This document shows positions 23,789-32,905 of a DNA stretch of 64,000 bases, piece by piece. A model generated the notes under the pieces. The model ran no database searches, was not told the origin of the DNA, and saw nothing but the letters and a program-made list of their open reading frames with translations. Position 1 is the stretch's first letter, and every line of letters starts with the position of its first letter. The stretch is taken from the NCBI GenBank assembly GCA_050014595.1, contig JBEKDA010000017.1, positions 124,001 to 188,000 on the forward strand, given 5' to 3'. Made by a program: the position numbers and the translations under genes. Origin of the DNA: PALSA-129 sp050014595. GTDB taxonomy: Bacteria; Acidobacteriota; Terriglobia; Bryobacterales; Bryobacteraceae.

Positions 23789-26278
23789 ATGTGGAAAGAC
23801 ATCGCCTTTTCCTTTCGCACGCTGCGGCGCAGCCCTTTGTTCACCGCAGTGGCCGTCGTTTCGCTGGCCCTCGGCATCGGCGCCAACACCGCCATCTTTT
23901 CGCTGCTCGACCAGGTGACGCTTCGCTCGCTTCCGGTCGCCGATCCGGAGCGCCTGCTGGTGCTCCAATCCACTTACAACCCGCCGGGAACCAGCACCAG
24001 CGACAGCCCCGGAACTTCGGTCTACTCCTACCCGATGTACCGCGACCTGCGCGACCGCGACGCGGCCTTTAGTGGCATGGTGGCGCGCATGAGCGCCGGC
24101 GTGACCCTCACGCGACAGGGCAACTCCGAACAGGCCCTCGTGGAGATGGTCTCCGGCAATTTCTTCCGCACGCTCGGGGTGGGCGCCGCCCTGGGGCGCG
24201 TGCTTGCGCCGAGCGACGATGGCGCGCCCGGCGCCAGCCCGGTTGCGGTGCTGGGCTACAACTACTGGGCCAACAAACTGGCCTCGTCGCCCGCGATTCT
24301 CAACCAGACCATCGCGGTCAACGGCCATCCGCTGGTGGTGGGTGTCGTGGAGGCGCGTTTCCACGGCCTGATCTCGGGGAATACGCCGGAGTTGTATGTG
24401 CCCATCGCCATGCAGAAGGCCGTGCGGCCCACCTGGGACGCGCTGGAAGACCGCAAATTCCGCTTCTTGAACCTGTTCGCGCGGCTCAAGCCCGCGACCA
24501 CCGTGCAACGGGCGCAGGCGGCCACCGACGTGGTCTACCGCTCCATCCTCACCGAAGAGTTGGCCGGCATGGGGCGCATGCGCACCGATAAGGCCCGCGA
24601 CGAGTTTCTCAACCACCGGGCGCAGCTCAAGCCGGCGGCCCACGGCATCAACGCGCTGGGCGAGCAGTTCGGAAAACCGCTTCAGGTGATGATGGCGATG
24701 GTGGGGCTGGTGCTGCTGATCGCCTGCGCCAACGTGGCCAACCTGATGTTGGCGCGCGCCGCCGGGCGGCAGCGTGAGATTGCCATTCGCCTCGCCGTCG
24801 GCGCCAGCCGCGCCTCGCTGCTCAAGCAACTGCTGGTGGAGGGTCTCATGGTAGCGGTGGCGGGCGGCGCGCTCGGACTGCCGGTGGCGCACCTGAGCCT
24901 GGCGGCCTTGCTGCGGCTGCTGCCCGAGGATGCCGCCGGGCCCTGGCTCAGCGCGCAATTGAGCGTGCCGCTGCTTGGCTTCACGGTGGCGCTCTCGGTA
25001 GCCAGCGGCCTCTTGTTCGCGCTGATCCCCGCGCTCCAGGCCACCCGGCCGAATCTGGCGGCGACTTTGAAAAACCAGGCCCTCAACGTGACCGGCGGGC
25101 CGGCGCGCTTCCGCCAGGCACTGGTGGTCGCGCAAGTGGCGCTCTCCCTGTTGCTCGTGGTGGGTGCGGGCCTGTTCACCAACAGTTTGATGAACCTCAC
25201 GCGCGTGAACCTGGGCTTCCGCACCCAGCGGCTGCTCATGTTCGGGGTGAACGCGTCAACCAGCCGGCCGCAGGCTGCCGAGGCGACGGCCTTCTACCGC
25301 GATTTTCAGGCGAGGCTGGCCGCCATTCCGGGCGTGACCGGCGTGGGCGCGGCGGCCGACGGTCCGTTCTCCTGGGGAAACCGCGGCGGCAATCTCACCG
25401 TGGAAGGCTACCAGCCCGGGCCCGACGAGTACGTGGGATCCTCGATTGTCGGCGCCGGCGCGGGCTTCTTCCGCGCCGTTGGCATTCCGCTGCGGGAAGG
25501 CCGGGAATTCACCGATCGCGACCAGGCCGGCGCGCCCAAGGTCGCGCTAGTCAACGAAACCTTCGCGAAGAAATACTTTGCCGGGCGCGACCCGGTGGGC
25601 CGCCACATGATGAGCGGCGCCAGCAACCATCCCGTGCTGGACATCGAGATTGTGGGCGTGGTGGCGGACAGCCGCGTGGACGTTCGCAATCCCGCCAAGG
25701 AGACGTGGTATTACCCCTACTCGCAGTGGGACAAGCCGGAACGGCTGCAGTTCTATGTGCGCACCGCCGGAGACGAGAGCCGTATCGCCTCGGAGATCCG
25801 CCAGGTGTTGCGCGCCGCCGACCCCAACGTGCCCATGGGCGAGCTGAAGCCGATGGACCTATGGATCGGGGAGTCCATTTACACCGAGCGGCTGATCGCG
25901 CTGCTCTCGGGCGCCTTCGGACTGTTGGCGACGCTGCTCGCGGCCATCGGGTTGTACGGCGTGGTGGCCTACGCGGTGGCGCGCCGCACGTCCGAGATCG
26001 GCGTGCGGATGGCGCTGGGCGCGCGCCCGGCGGCCGTGCTGCGCCTGATCCTGTGGGAAGCCGGCCGCATGGCTGGGCTGGGAATCGCCATCGGGCTGGC
26101 CGCCGCGCTGGCACTGAGCCGCATAGTGGAATCCCAACTATTCGGTGTCAAAGGAGCCGAACCGGCCGTCCTGGCGCTGGCCGCGGCGGTGCTGGCTCTG
26201 GTGGCGCTGCTGGCCGCTCTGGCGCCCGGCTGGCGGGCATCGCGCATCTCGCCGGTGGCGGCGCTGAAATACGAGTAG
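23789..26278 (+). CDS. ADOP-type (acidobacterial duplicated orphan permease) FtsX/MacB-like protein
   Basis: 829 aa, full length for the family. It starts MWKDIAFSFRTLRRSPLFTA and has two consecutive MacB-periplasmic plus FtsX units: TM at about 20-45, an FtsX block with ACANVANLMLARAAGRQREI, a second periplasmic domain, and a final FtsX block (LLATLLAAIGLYGVVAYAVA, RRTSEIGVRMALGA) ending ISPVAALKYE. These permeases usually lack an adjacent ATPase, and none is seen here. The substrate is unknown. An in-frame TTG at 23738 would extend the N-terminus into the repeat, so the ATG at 23789 is preferred. Confidence 0.93.
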   Translation: MWKDIAFSFRTLRRSPLFTAVAVVSLALGIGANTAIFSLLDQVTLRSLPVADPERLLVLQSTYNPPGTSTSDSPGTSVYSYPMYRDLRDRDAAFSGMVARMSAGVTLTRQGNSEQALVEMVSGNFFRTLGVGAALGRVLAPSDDGAPGASPVAVLGYNYWANKLASSPAILNQTIAVNGHPLVVGVVEARFHGLISGNTPELYVPIAMQKAVRPTWDALEDRKFRFLNLFARLKPATTVQRAQAATDVVYRSILTEELAGMGRMRTDKARDEFLNHRAQLKPAAHGINALGEQFGKPLQVMMAMVGLVLLIACANVANLMLARAAGRQREIAIRLAVGASRASLLKQLLVEGLMVAVAGGALGLPVAHLSLAALLRLLPEDAAGPWLSAQLSVPLLGFTVALSVASGLLFALIPALQATRPNLAATLKNQALNVTGGPARFRQALVVAQVALSLLLVVGAGLFTNSLMNLTRVNLGFRTQRLLMFGVNASTSRPQAAEATAFYRDFQARLAAIPGVTGVGAAADGPFSWGNRGGNLTVEGYQPGPDEYVGSSIVGAGAGFFRAVGIPLREGREFTDRDQAGAPKVALVNETFAKKYFAGRDPVGRHMMSGASNHPVLDIEIVGVVADSRVDVRNPAKETWYYPYSQWDKPERLQFYVRTAGDESRIASEIRQVLRAADPNVPMGELKPMDLWIGESIYTERLIALLSGAFGLLATLLAAIGLYGVVAYAVARRTSEIGVRMALGARPAAVLRLILWEAGRMAGLGIAIGLAAALALSRIVESQLFGVKGAEPAVLALAAAVLALVALLAALAPGWRASRISPVAALKYE

Positions 26279-26331
26279 GGTTGCTTTTACCTCACGACTT
26301 GATCTTGAGCAGCACGCCCGATTGCGTCTCC

Positions 26332-27843
26332 CTATCGAATCTCGAATATCGCACTCGCTGCGGTGCCGCTCGGGATCTGATCGATTTCGTTGGGCAGGAG
26401 AAAGTGGATGTGGCCCACGTGCTTTTGCGCGGCTGCGTCGGGGACAAATGAATGCGTGACGTACAAGGCCGCTTCCGCGATAGAGGGAATGCCGTAGTCG
26501 AGGATGCCGCCGGCAACGACCACGTACTTTTCGGCCGACGGCGGGAGCGCGTTGATCCGGTTGCCGATCGCGACGCAGTCGGCATCGAATGCCGCGGCCA
26601 CATTGGGATTCCTTGCCCAGGTCACAAAATACTGCCGATATGCCGCGGCGCCCAGGAAGGCCAGGAAGCATGCCGTGACGGCCGCCATCCAGCGCGCATC
26701 CAGTTTCGTGGCCAGCCGGCAATAGATCCAGAACGCGCCGATCGCCGCGAAGATCATGGCCGGCGTCACCATGAGGATCGCTCGCATGGCGTGTGGAACG
26801 CCCGCATTCGAAAGGATTGCCGGCAGGGCGCCGAGGATGAACCAGACAATCAGAAATAGAATTGCGAATCGCGAATCGCCGGCCGCGGGTCCGGAATCTC
26901 TCTTCCGAAAGGCGGCCGCGCCGAGAATCGTTCCCAGGAGGAAGAATATCCCGACTGGCCAATACAACTGCGGCTCTCTGGAAACATTGTGCCGCCAGTT
27001 ACGGTCTCCGCGCCAGTTGAACATCAGCGCCGTCTTATACGTGTTCCCGGCTACCACGGCAAGGGGTGTCGCGGATCTCGTGACGGAAACCTGTGCGGTG
27101 CGGCTGAAGAAGTCGGCGGGATGTTGCAGATAGTGCCAGCCGATCGGCAGCGCAACCAGGAAGGTGACGGTCAGAAAGAACACCGCGCATTTCCAGGCCG
27201 CCGGCCCTTTACGGAAGAAGAGGATCGGGACCGACAAGAGAAGCGGCGTGATACGGAAGGCGATGTAGGTGTAGAATCCAAGGCCGTAAAACACGCCGCC
27301 TGCCATCGCGTATAGAAAGTACTTTGCGGTCCCCTCTCCGCCTCGCTGGGCGCCATTCCGCGGGTTGTTTCCACGGAGTGCTTTCAGCAGGAAATACATG
27401 GCCCAGGACAAACAGAAAGGCGCCAGGATCGCGCGGAAGCCAATGCGCGAAAAATTGATGTGCCAGAAAGATGTGGCAAGCAGGAAAGCCGAGAGAAGAG
27501 CGATGCTCCCGGTGAATAATTCGGTCGCCAGCAGATACACTCCCAGCACCGTGAGCACCCCGGTAATGGCCGCCGGCATCCTCACCGACCATGGCGCGGT
27601 ATCGGGCAAGAGGTGATATCTGAATGCCAGGGCAAGGATATTCACATACAATCCCTCGCGGCCATTGTCTTCGGGATAATACACCTTGAACTGCCCGGTC
27701 TGCGCGACATTTTGGGCGTTCACGCCGTCCATCGCTTCGTCTATGTAGAGGCCCGGCGGGGTCGCCGCCAGATGGTAGAAGCGGAAGAAGGACGCGATCG
27801 CTAAGACACCGGACAATAGAAGCAAGCGGCGTTTGCGGGTCAT
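26332..27843 (-). CDS. GT39/ArnT-like membrane glycosyltransferase
   Basis: 503 aa with about ten to twelve hydrophobic segments. After TM1 comes the acidic loop GLYIDEAMDGVNA, where Asp-Glu matches the catalytic acid region of PMT/ArnT (GT-C) enzymes. RIGFRAIL and PGLYIDE are typical of bacterial GT39 proteins. These enzymes move a sugar from a polyprenyl-phosphate donor to a lipid or protein on the outer face of the membrane. It is convergent with the ADOP gene. Confidence 0.85.
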   Translation of the reverse strand: MTRKRRLLLLSGVLAIASFFRFYHLAATPPGLYIDEAMDGVNAQNVAQTGQFKVYYPEDNGREGLYVNILALAFRYHLLPDTAPWSVRMPAAITGVLTVLGVYLLATELFTGSIALLSAFLLATSFWHINFSRIGFRAILAPFCLSWAMYFLLKALRGNNPRNGAQRGGEGTAKYFLYAMAGGVFYGLGFYTYIAFRITPLLLSVPILFFRKGPAAWKCAVFFLTVTFLVALPIGWHYLQHPADFFSRTAQVSVTRSATPLAVVAGNTYKTALMFNWRGDRNWRHNVSREPQLYWPVGIFFLLGTILGAAAFRKRDSGPAAGDSRFAILFLIVWFILGALPAILSNAGVPHAMRAILMVTPAMIFAAIGAFWIYCRLATKLDARWMAAVTACFLAFLGAAAYRQYFVTWARNPNVAAAFDADCVAIGNRINALPPSAEKYVVVAGGILDYGIPSIAEAALYVTHSFVPDAAAQKHVGHIHFLLPNEIDQIPSGTAASAIFEIR

Positions 27844-27979
27844 GGCTCCATGGAACCGGAGTTTCCATTCCTGGGTCCCGGTTCCGGGTCATGATAGCGT
27901 ATTTCACGGACACGTCGCCGCCCCTCGATATGAAGGGGTCGGGAAACCGATCGTACTGGGCAACGACTCCGTCGAAATC

Positions 27980-29596
27980 TTAGTTTGTTGTCTGGTCTGA
28001 AATCCGGACCAGTATGGCTTCGGAAGCTACCTTCGTCCCGACATCCGTCGCCGGTGGACTGGCCGGCCCGTTCGCTGGTGATGACGCTCCCGCCGCACGC
28101 GGCGTCAGGAAATCCCGCAGCAGCAGCGCCCGCCGGTGAAGCGCGTTCACAACCCGAAAACCGAGCTCGATTGCCGCCATGTTGACCAGCGCAGGTTGGC
28201 GGCGGAATATACCAAAACGCTTCACCACGCGCACCACCGGCCTGGAGAACGCCGACAAGGACGCAATCGAAAAGAGCCGGCAATAGTAGGCGAACAGCCC
28301 GTCCCGCGATCCGTCGATCGCTTTGCCGTCGCGGCGCATTTGTTCGGCGAGCGGCGTGCCCGGCAGCACAAACAGCTTGTTGATGCACAACCCGTACGGA
28401 CCCTTGATATCCAGCAAGGCATCGAGTGTTTTCTCAAGATCACTCTCTTCTTCATACGGGTTGAAAGTAATAATATCCGTATAGAACACAACGCCCAAAG
28501 ACCGGCACAGCCGTATCGTCTTCAGAAACAGCTCGCGGTCGTAAGGCCTGTCGAAGACATCCTTGTGGATGCGCTCACTGCCGGACTGCAAGGAAACACA
28601 GCACGACGTCAATCCCGCCTCTTTGAGCATGGGCAGCAGCATACCGATGTTTCGCGTCGGATATAGGTACGCGCTGAAGGGCAGACCGACCTGCTCCCGG
28701 TACAAGGGAACGAACTCCCGTAACCACTTACGGTCCATTCCGAAGATCTCGTCTTCGAACATGATCTCGGTGGCCCCGTATTCTTTCTTTGCCTCAGCCA
28801 GTTCAGCGACCGTGTCGTGCGCCGATCTGCGGCGCAGAAACTTCTCGCCGGTGTAGATGTCCTTCAGCGACGGCTCGCAGCAATAAGTGCAGCGGTACGG
28901 GCACCCCCGGGACGTGATCGTCTGGTAAATTCCTGCCTGGCGATCTGTCAGGATGGGATAGCTCTCGATCAGTCGATCGTCTTCGATGAAGTACTTATAC
29001 TCCGGACAATTGTCGCGCCAGGGCAGCGAGTCGAGGTCGTGTACCAGGGGCCCGCGCGGGACCGTAACGGTGGACCCGCCGCGCCGGTAGCTGAGATTGG
29101 CTATGCCGTCCAGGTTCTCCCCGGCATCCAGGTGCCGGGCCACCCCGAGGATCGTGACGTCGCCCTCGCCAACGCACGCGTAATCGCAATGTTCCAGGCA
29201 ATCGCCGGTGTTCACCGTCGGATCGTACCCGCCCCAGATCACGGGCGCATCGGAAAAGCTCTTGACGAACCGCGTCACCTGCATATTCCGCTTGCGCAAC
29301 GGCGTGGTGACGCTCATCCCGATGGCGTCCGGGCGAATGCGCTCCAGCAGACCGCGAAGCAGTTCGAGTTCCCGTTGCGTGATGGGCGAGCCATGGGCGT
29401 AGCGAAACTCGCGCCCGCGCGTGTCGATGCCGATCCACGGATAGTCGTCGGGCTCGGCTTCAACCGAGGGACTGCGTCCGTACCGTTTCAGAAATACGAT
29501 GTGGCACTCATGGCCGTTGCGCCGCAGGATCGACGACATCATGCGCAGCCCGTGCGCGTTGCGGTCGCAGATCGACAGGAAAGCAATCTTAGCCAT
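27980..29596 (-). CDS. B12-binding-domain radical SAM protein
   Basis: 538 aa. The N-terminal cobalamin-binding-like fold (about 1-180; MSVTTPLRKRNMQVTRF, VIWGGYDPTV, CVGEGDVTILGV) lacks a clear DXHXXG. The radical SAM core has the cluster motif CPYRCTYC (Cys 232, 236, 239). It also has the later ATEIMFEDEIFG and VSLQSGSERIHKDVF strands typical of BchE/HpnP-like enzymes. Such proteins methylate or rearrange lipids and antibiotics. The C-terminus is helical and ends in a Pro/Ala-rich tail. It lies 136 bases upstream of the GT39 gene on the same strand. The substrate is not deducible. Confidence 0.88.
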   Translation of the reverse strand: MAKIAFLSICDRNAHGLRMMSSILRRNGHECHIVFLKRYGRSPSVEAEPDDYPWIGIDTRGREFRYAHGSPITQRELELLRGLLERIRPDAIGMSVTTPLRKRNMQVTRFVKSFSDAPVIWGGYDPTVNTGDCLEHCDYACVGEGDVTILGVARHLDAGENLDGIANLSYRRGGSTVTVPRGPLVHDLDSLPWRDNCPEYKYFIEDDRLIESYPILTDRQAGIYQTITSRGCPYRCTYCCEPSLKDIYTGEKFLRRRSAHDTVAELAEAKKEYGATEIMFEDEIFGMDRKWLREFVPLYREQVGLPFSAYLYPTRNIGMLLPMLKEAGLTSCCVSLQSGSERIHKDVFDRPYDRELFLKTIRLCRSLGVVFYTDIITFNPYEEESDLEKTLDALLDIKGPYGLCINKLFVLPGTPLAEQMRRDGKAIDGSRDGLFAYYCRLFSIASLSAFSRPVVRVVKRFGIFRRQPALVNMAAIELGFRVVNALHRRALLLRDFLTPRAAGASSPANGPASPPATDVGTKVASEAILVRISDQTTN

Positions 29597-29666
29597 TTGG
29601 GAGCTCTTCAGGATGGCGCACGGCCATTATATACCCCGTGAAGATAAAGCTCAAAACGATGGCTGG

Positions 29667-29906
29667 TCAAGGGTGTGGGACATGAAAGTTGGAGCATCGC
29701 TCGTTATCCAGGTACAGCATCTCGGCGCCCTCGGAGAGGCTCGCATAGAGATTCCAGGTGATGCGGTGGAAGCCGTGCTCGCGCAGGTAGCGCGCCACCA
29801 GGCCCAGATGATACCGCGAGCCATCGAAGCTCGACTCGGGCGCCATGGAGTTGAAAAAGTAGAGCACGAAGTAGACCGCGAAGATCAGGAGGGCCTGCAC
29901 GATCAT
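29667..29906 (-). pseudogene. Truncated membrane glycosyltransferase fragment
   Basis: The translation MIVQALLIFAVYFVLYFFNS followed by MAPESSFDGSRYHLGLVARY and ITWNLYASLSEGAEMLYL matches the N-terminal TM helix and Asp-containing loop of large GT39/DUF-type membrane proteins. Homology then stops (DNERCSNFHVPHP and a stop). The same frame is open upstream to about 29980 without a good start. I read it as a deletion remnant in the glycosyltransferase cluster; a true 79-aa protein is unlikely. Confidence 0.6.
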
Positions 29907-29985
29907 CGATTGTATCAGCGGTGACGAGTTCGCCAGGCGCCGCCCATGGATTCCAACATTCCCGCTAGCGCCCGCCTTGCCGGCG

Positions 29986-31197
29986 TCACTTCCGCCGCAA
30001 AAAGCCGCCCGGGTAGGAGGTCATGACCACGGCTTCCCGGGTGAAATCCTGTTCGAAATCTTTACTGCCGCCTTCGGCCAGGAACCGCACCACCGCCGCC
30101 ATCGGGCCGGGGCCTTGCTCGGGGTGAGTGGGGACGCCGTCGAGGTGCGTGTCCTCTACGGCCATATAGCTACCGGGGCTGACCAGGGGTCCGTACATCC
30201 GCAATTCCTGGAGGACGTGAGGCATCGAATGATCGGAATCCAGGTTGACGATCACCCGCTGGTTGCGGACCCGTTGCGCGAACTTTGCCACGATCTTGGG
30301 ATCGGTCGAACTGCCTTTAAAGAACTCGACGTATTTCTTCCACAGCGGGTGAGACGAGGCGCCCTCGTTGGTGAGGTCCTGGATATCGACCGTTAACACG
30401 CGGGCGTTTTCCAGGCCCATCCCGTTGAGCGTATGGGCCCAGTAGAGCGCGGAGCCGCCGTACCAGGTGCCGGTTTCGATCACGAAGTCCGGCCGCACCT
30501 CGAAGGCGATCTGCTGCAGCATCCACAGGTCGAGCGGATTCTTGAGGATTTTCACGTTGTGGAAACGCATGCTCTCCCAAATCGGGAGATCGTGGAACAG
30601 CCTCATGATTTCCTTTTGCTTCTCGATCGGAAGTTGCAGGTTTCGTTGTTTGAGAACCTCTTCGTATGCTTGGCGCGACTTGGCCATCTCGCCGTCGCGA
30701 AATTCGGCGGTCTGCTCATACTCCTTGAGACCTACGGAAACGACGATGAGCCCCCTGACCTGGGAAGTGGCGGGATCGGTGTAGCTATGATCCACCGAGA
30801 ACTCGACCTCGGCTGGACGCCGCGTCAGAGACTGAGCGGAGAGTTGGCACGCGAGTAGATTACGGCCAGGCTTCTGGTATGTTCTGCGGGTGACTTCGGC
30901 GCCATTGACCTTGGCAACGACAGTCACCGCGGTTGCCTTTTCCATCAGTTCGTCGGGAACTGTGAAGTCCAGTTCGAGGTATACCGGCCCTGCTGCCGGG
31001 GGCGGATCGAGTGTGAAGGCGAAGACGGGAGCGGTCCATTTCCATCCTTCGTTGCCCGGGTAGACGCCGCGCAGGCGCTCTTGGTGCGTGTCGCTCGCTA
31101 CCGCGATTTCGGTGATGGGCGCAACTTTTTTGTGGCGGTGGCAGCCGGGCGAGATCAATAGAACGCAACACGCCAGTACGATGCGGGGATTCGTCAT
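29986..31197 (-). CDS. Lipoprotein with CmcI-like (cephalosporin hydroxylase/methyltransferase) domain
   Basis: 403 aa. An N-terminal lipoprotein signal (VLACCVLLISPGC, Cys about 19) is followed by a beta-rich domain (about 50-160, VYLELDFTVPDELMEKATAV). The C-terminal domain, about 200-400, matches the CmcI/rhamnosyl O-methyltransferase family: SMRFHNVKILKNPLDLWMLQ, FVIETGTWYGGSALYWA, VLTVDIQD, IVNLDSDHS, VEDTHLDG. CmcI enzymes are SAM-dependent and normally cytoplasmic, so a secreted lipidated version is odd. Either it is non-enzymatic or it uses something else. It neighbours other methyltransferase and glycosyltransferase genes but points the other way. Confidence 0.82.
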   Translation of the reverse strand: MTNPRIVLACCVLLISPGCHRHKKVAPITEIAVASDTHQERLRGVYPGNEGWKWTAPVFAFTLDPPPAAGPVYLELDFTVPDELMEKATAVTVVAKVNGAEVTRRTYQKPGRNLLACQLSAQSLTRRPAEVEFSVDHSYTDPATSQVRGLIVVSVGLKEYEQTAEFRDGEMAKSRQAYEEVLKQRNLQLPIEKQKEIMRLFHDLPIWESMRFHNVKILKNPLDLWMLQQIAFEVRPDFVIETGTWYGGSALYWAHTLNGMGLENARVLTVDIQDLTNEGASSHPLWKKYVEFFKGSSTDPKIVAKFAQRVRNQRVIVNLDSDHSMPHVLQELRMYGPLVSPGSYMAVEDTHLDGVPTHPEQGPGPMAAVVRFLAEGGSKDFEQDFTREAVVMTSYPGGFLRRK

Positions 31198-31377
31198 GAA
31201 AGGTTAGTATAGATGACATGGATCCGGAAGGGTGAACGGCAATGGCCCAATGGCCCTGCGACCTGAAGGCAGATGCCGCCAGCCAGGGCCGTTCAGCGGC
31301 CGTTAAAGACCGTGGCGGCGCAGACGCCGCAAGGCTTCCCGAGTTGCGGCACAAGTGTGGCTAAAATTCTAGCGAGC

Positions 31378-32085
31378 ATGAAGACCGATCCCAATACCGA
31401 TAGGGGAAGCGTTGAGCGGCTTTATCTGCAACGAAATTCCCGCCGTCTTGTGGACCGGATTCGCCGCGCTCTGGAGCCGCCTGGACCGTTCATAATGAAC
31501 CCAAGAGAGAACATCGTTGCCCCGCTGGGCCGCTGGAATCTCTACATTGGCGGCGGCGGCTGTATCGTGGACGGCTACATCAACCTTGACCTGTTCGGGC
31601 TTCCCGGTGTCAATGTTGTTGCGGATGTAACGCACCTTCCTTTCCCCGACGCTATTTTTCAGCGAATCGAATGTGATGCAGTTTTGGAGCACGTCAGGCT
31701 TCCTGAAATCGTGATGAAGGAAATCGAACGAGTCCTCCAACCCGGTGGTTTTGCTCATGTTGTTACGCCGTTTTGTCATCCGTTCCACGAGTGTCCGAAA
31801 GACTACCGCCGCTTCACCCCGGAAGGTCTTGAATCCATGGGCGGAAACCTGCGTGTTGTTGCGAAAGGCTGGAGAACCGGGCCTACCGCCACGATTCTCG
31901 TTTTTCTGCTGGAGTACCTGAAACTGATGCTGCCGTGGCGGTGGTGGCGGATTCTGGCGCACGGCGTTTTCGGTTGGCTCCTCTTTCCGTTTCGTTATCT
32001 GGATTTGCTCCTGCTGAAATCACCCCAAGCTGGCCGGATCGGAAATCATTGTTACATCTGGTTTCAAAAAGCGGAGCGAAAATAG
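31378..32085 (+). CDS. SAM-dependent methyltransferase (type 11 fold)
   Basis: 235 aa from the ATG at 31378; an in-frame ATG at 31273 adds 35 unlikely residues. Features of a class I methyltransferase are VDGYINLDLFGLPGVNVVAD, LPFPDAIFQRIECDAVLEHV and IERVLQPGGFAHVVTPFCHP. A C-terminal hydrophobic stretch (LLEYLKLMLPWRWWRILAHG, FGWLLFPFRYLDLLLL) suggests membrane association. It is followed after three bases by a second methyltransferase. It may modify a glycan or lipid in this cluster. Confidence 0.82.
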   Translation: MKTDPNTDRGSVERLYLQRNSRRLVDRIRRALEPPGPFIMNPRENIVAPLGRWNLYIGGGGCIVDGYINLDLFGLPGVNVVADVTHLPFPDAIFQRIECDAVLEHVRLPEIVMKEIERVLQPGGFAHVVTPFCHPFHECPKDYRRFTPEGLESMGGNLRVVAKGWRTGPTATILVFLLEYLKLMLPWRWWRILAHGVFGWLLFPFRYLDLLLLKSPQAGRIGNHCYIWFQKAERK

Positions 32086-32088
32086 GTT

Positions 32089-32841
32089 GTGCTACCCAAG
32101 AAGGATCTCAAGGCAATTTTTCGGCCGGTCTACCACAAGCTCCGCCGGACGTATTTCCGCGCCCGATTCGGGACCAGGGATCAACTCGAGTTAATGGAGC
32201 ATGACTGGGACACCCGGGCTCGTGAGAATGCACGACATTTTGTAGCGACCGGAAAAGACGACTGGACGGATGAGGAGTTCTTCGCTTCCGGCGATAGGGC
32301 CGTGGCCGACCACATTCTCACAGACATGGTGAACGTCTGCCAGGGAAAATCTCCTGATCGGATGCGCGTCCTGGAGATCGGATGCGGAGCCGGACGGGTA
32401 ACCAGGGCGCTTGCCCGGATGTTCGGCGAAGTGCATGCGGTGGACGTGAGCGGTGAAATGGTCCGGCAAGCCCGTCTCGCTCTCAATCACTACCCAAATG
32501 CGAAGGTGTACCAGAACAACGGCATGGACCTTGGCGTCATCCCGGCACTGCCGTTCGATTTCGCATTTTCAGCTTGGGTATTCCAGCACATTCCCAGCTA
32601 CCGGATCATCGCGAATTATGTCCGGGAAACCCAACGGCTTCTGGTGCCAGGAGGATTATTTAAGTTCCAGGTTCGAGGGAACACCGCTGACAAGTCAAAG
32701 GCGAACGAAACGTGGGTTGGTTTGGCGATGTCCGATCAACAGGCCGTACGCTGTGCAAACGAATGTGGCTTCGAGGCAAGGTACCGTGTAGGTGCCGGCA
32801 CTCAGGAGTTCTGGTTGTGGTTCTTCAAGAGGGATCGGTGA
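32089..32841 (+). CDS. SAM-dependent methyltransferase
   Basis: 250 aa, GTG start. Motif I is VLEIGCGAGRVTRALARMFG and motif II is VHAVDVSGEMVRQARLAL; FSAWVFQHIPSY and QRLLVPGGLFKFQVRG complete a class I fold. The N-terminus (AIFRPVYHKLRRTYFRAR) is basic. It is three bases from the previous methyltransferase gene and almost certainly cotranscribed with it. The substrate is unknown. Confidence 0.87.
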   Translation: MLPKKDLKAIFRPVYHKLRRTYFRARFGTRDQLELMEHDWDTRARENARHFVATGKDDWTDEEFFASGDRAVADHILTDMVNVCQGKSPDRMRVLEIGCGAGRVTRALARMFGEVHAVDVSGEMVRQARLALNHYPNAKVYQNNGMDLGVIPALPFDFAFSAWVFQHIPSYRIIANYVRETQRLLVPGGLFKFQVRGNTADKSKANETWVGLAMSDQQAVRCANECGFEARYRVGAGTQEFWLWFFKRDR

Positions 32842-32905
32842 ACCTGGCGGTACACCGCACTCGCCAGCGTGAGGATCTTCATGCGCTAGACTAGCTTAAC
32901 GCTAT

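Noticed and set aside
23729..25135. Long antisense frame opposite the ADOP permease
   Set aside because: His/Gln/Arg-rich low-information sequence; the sense strand has a full family match.
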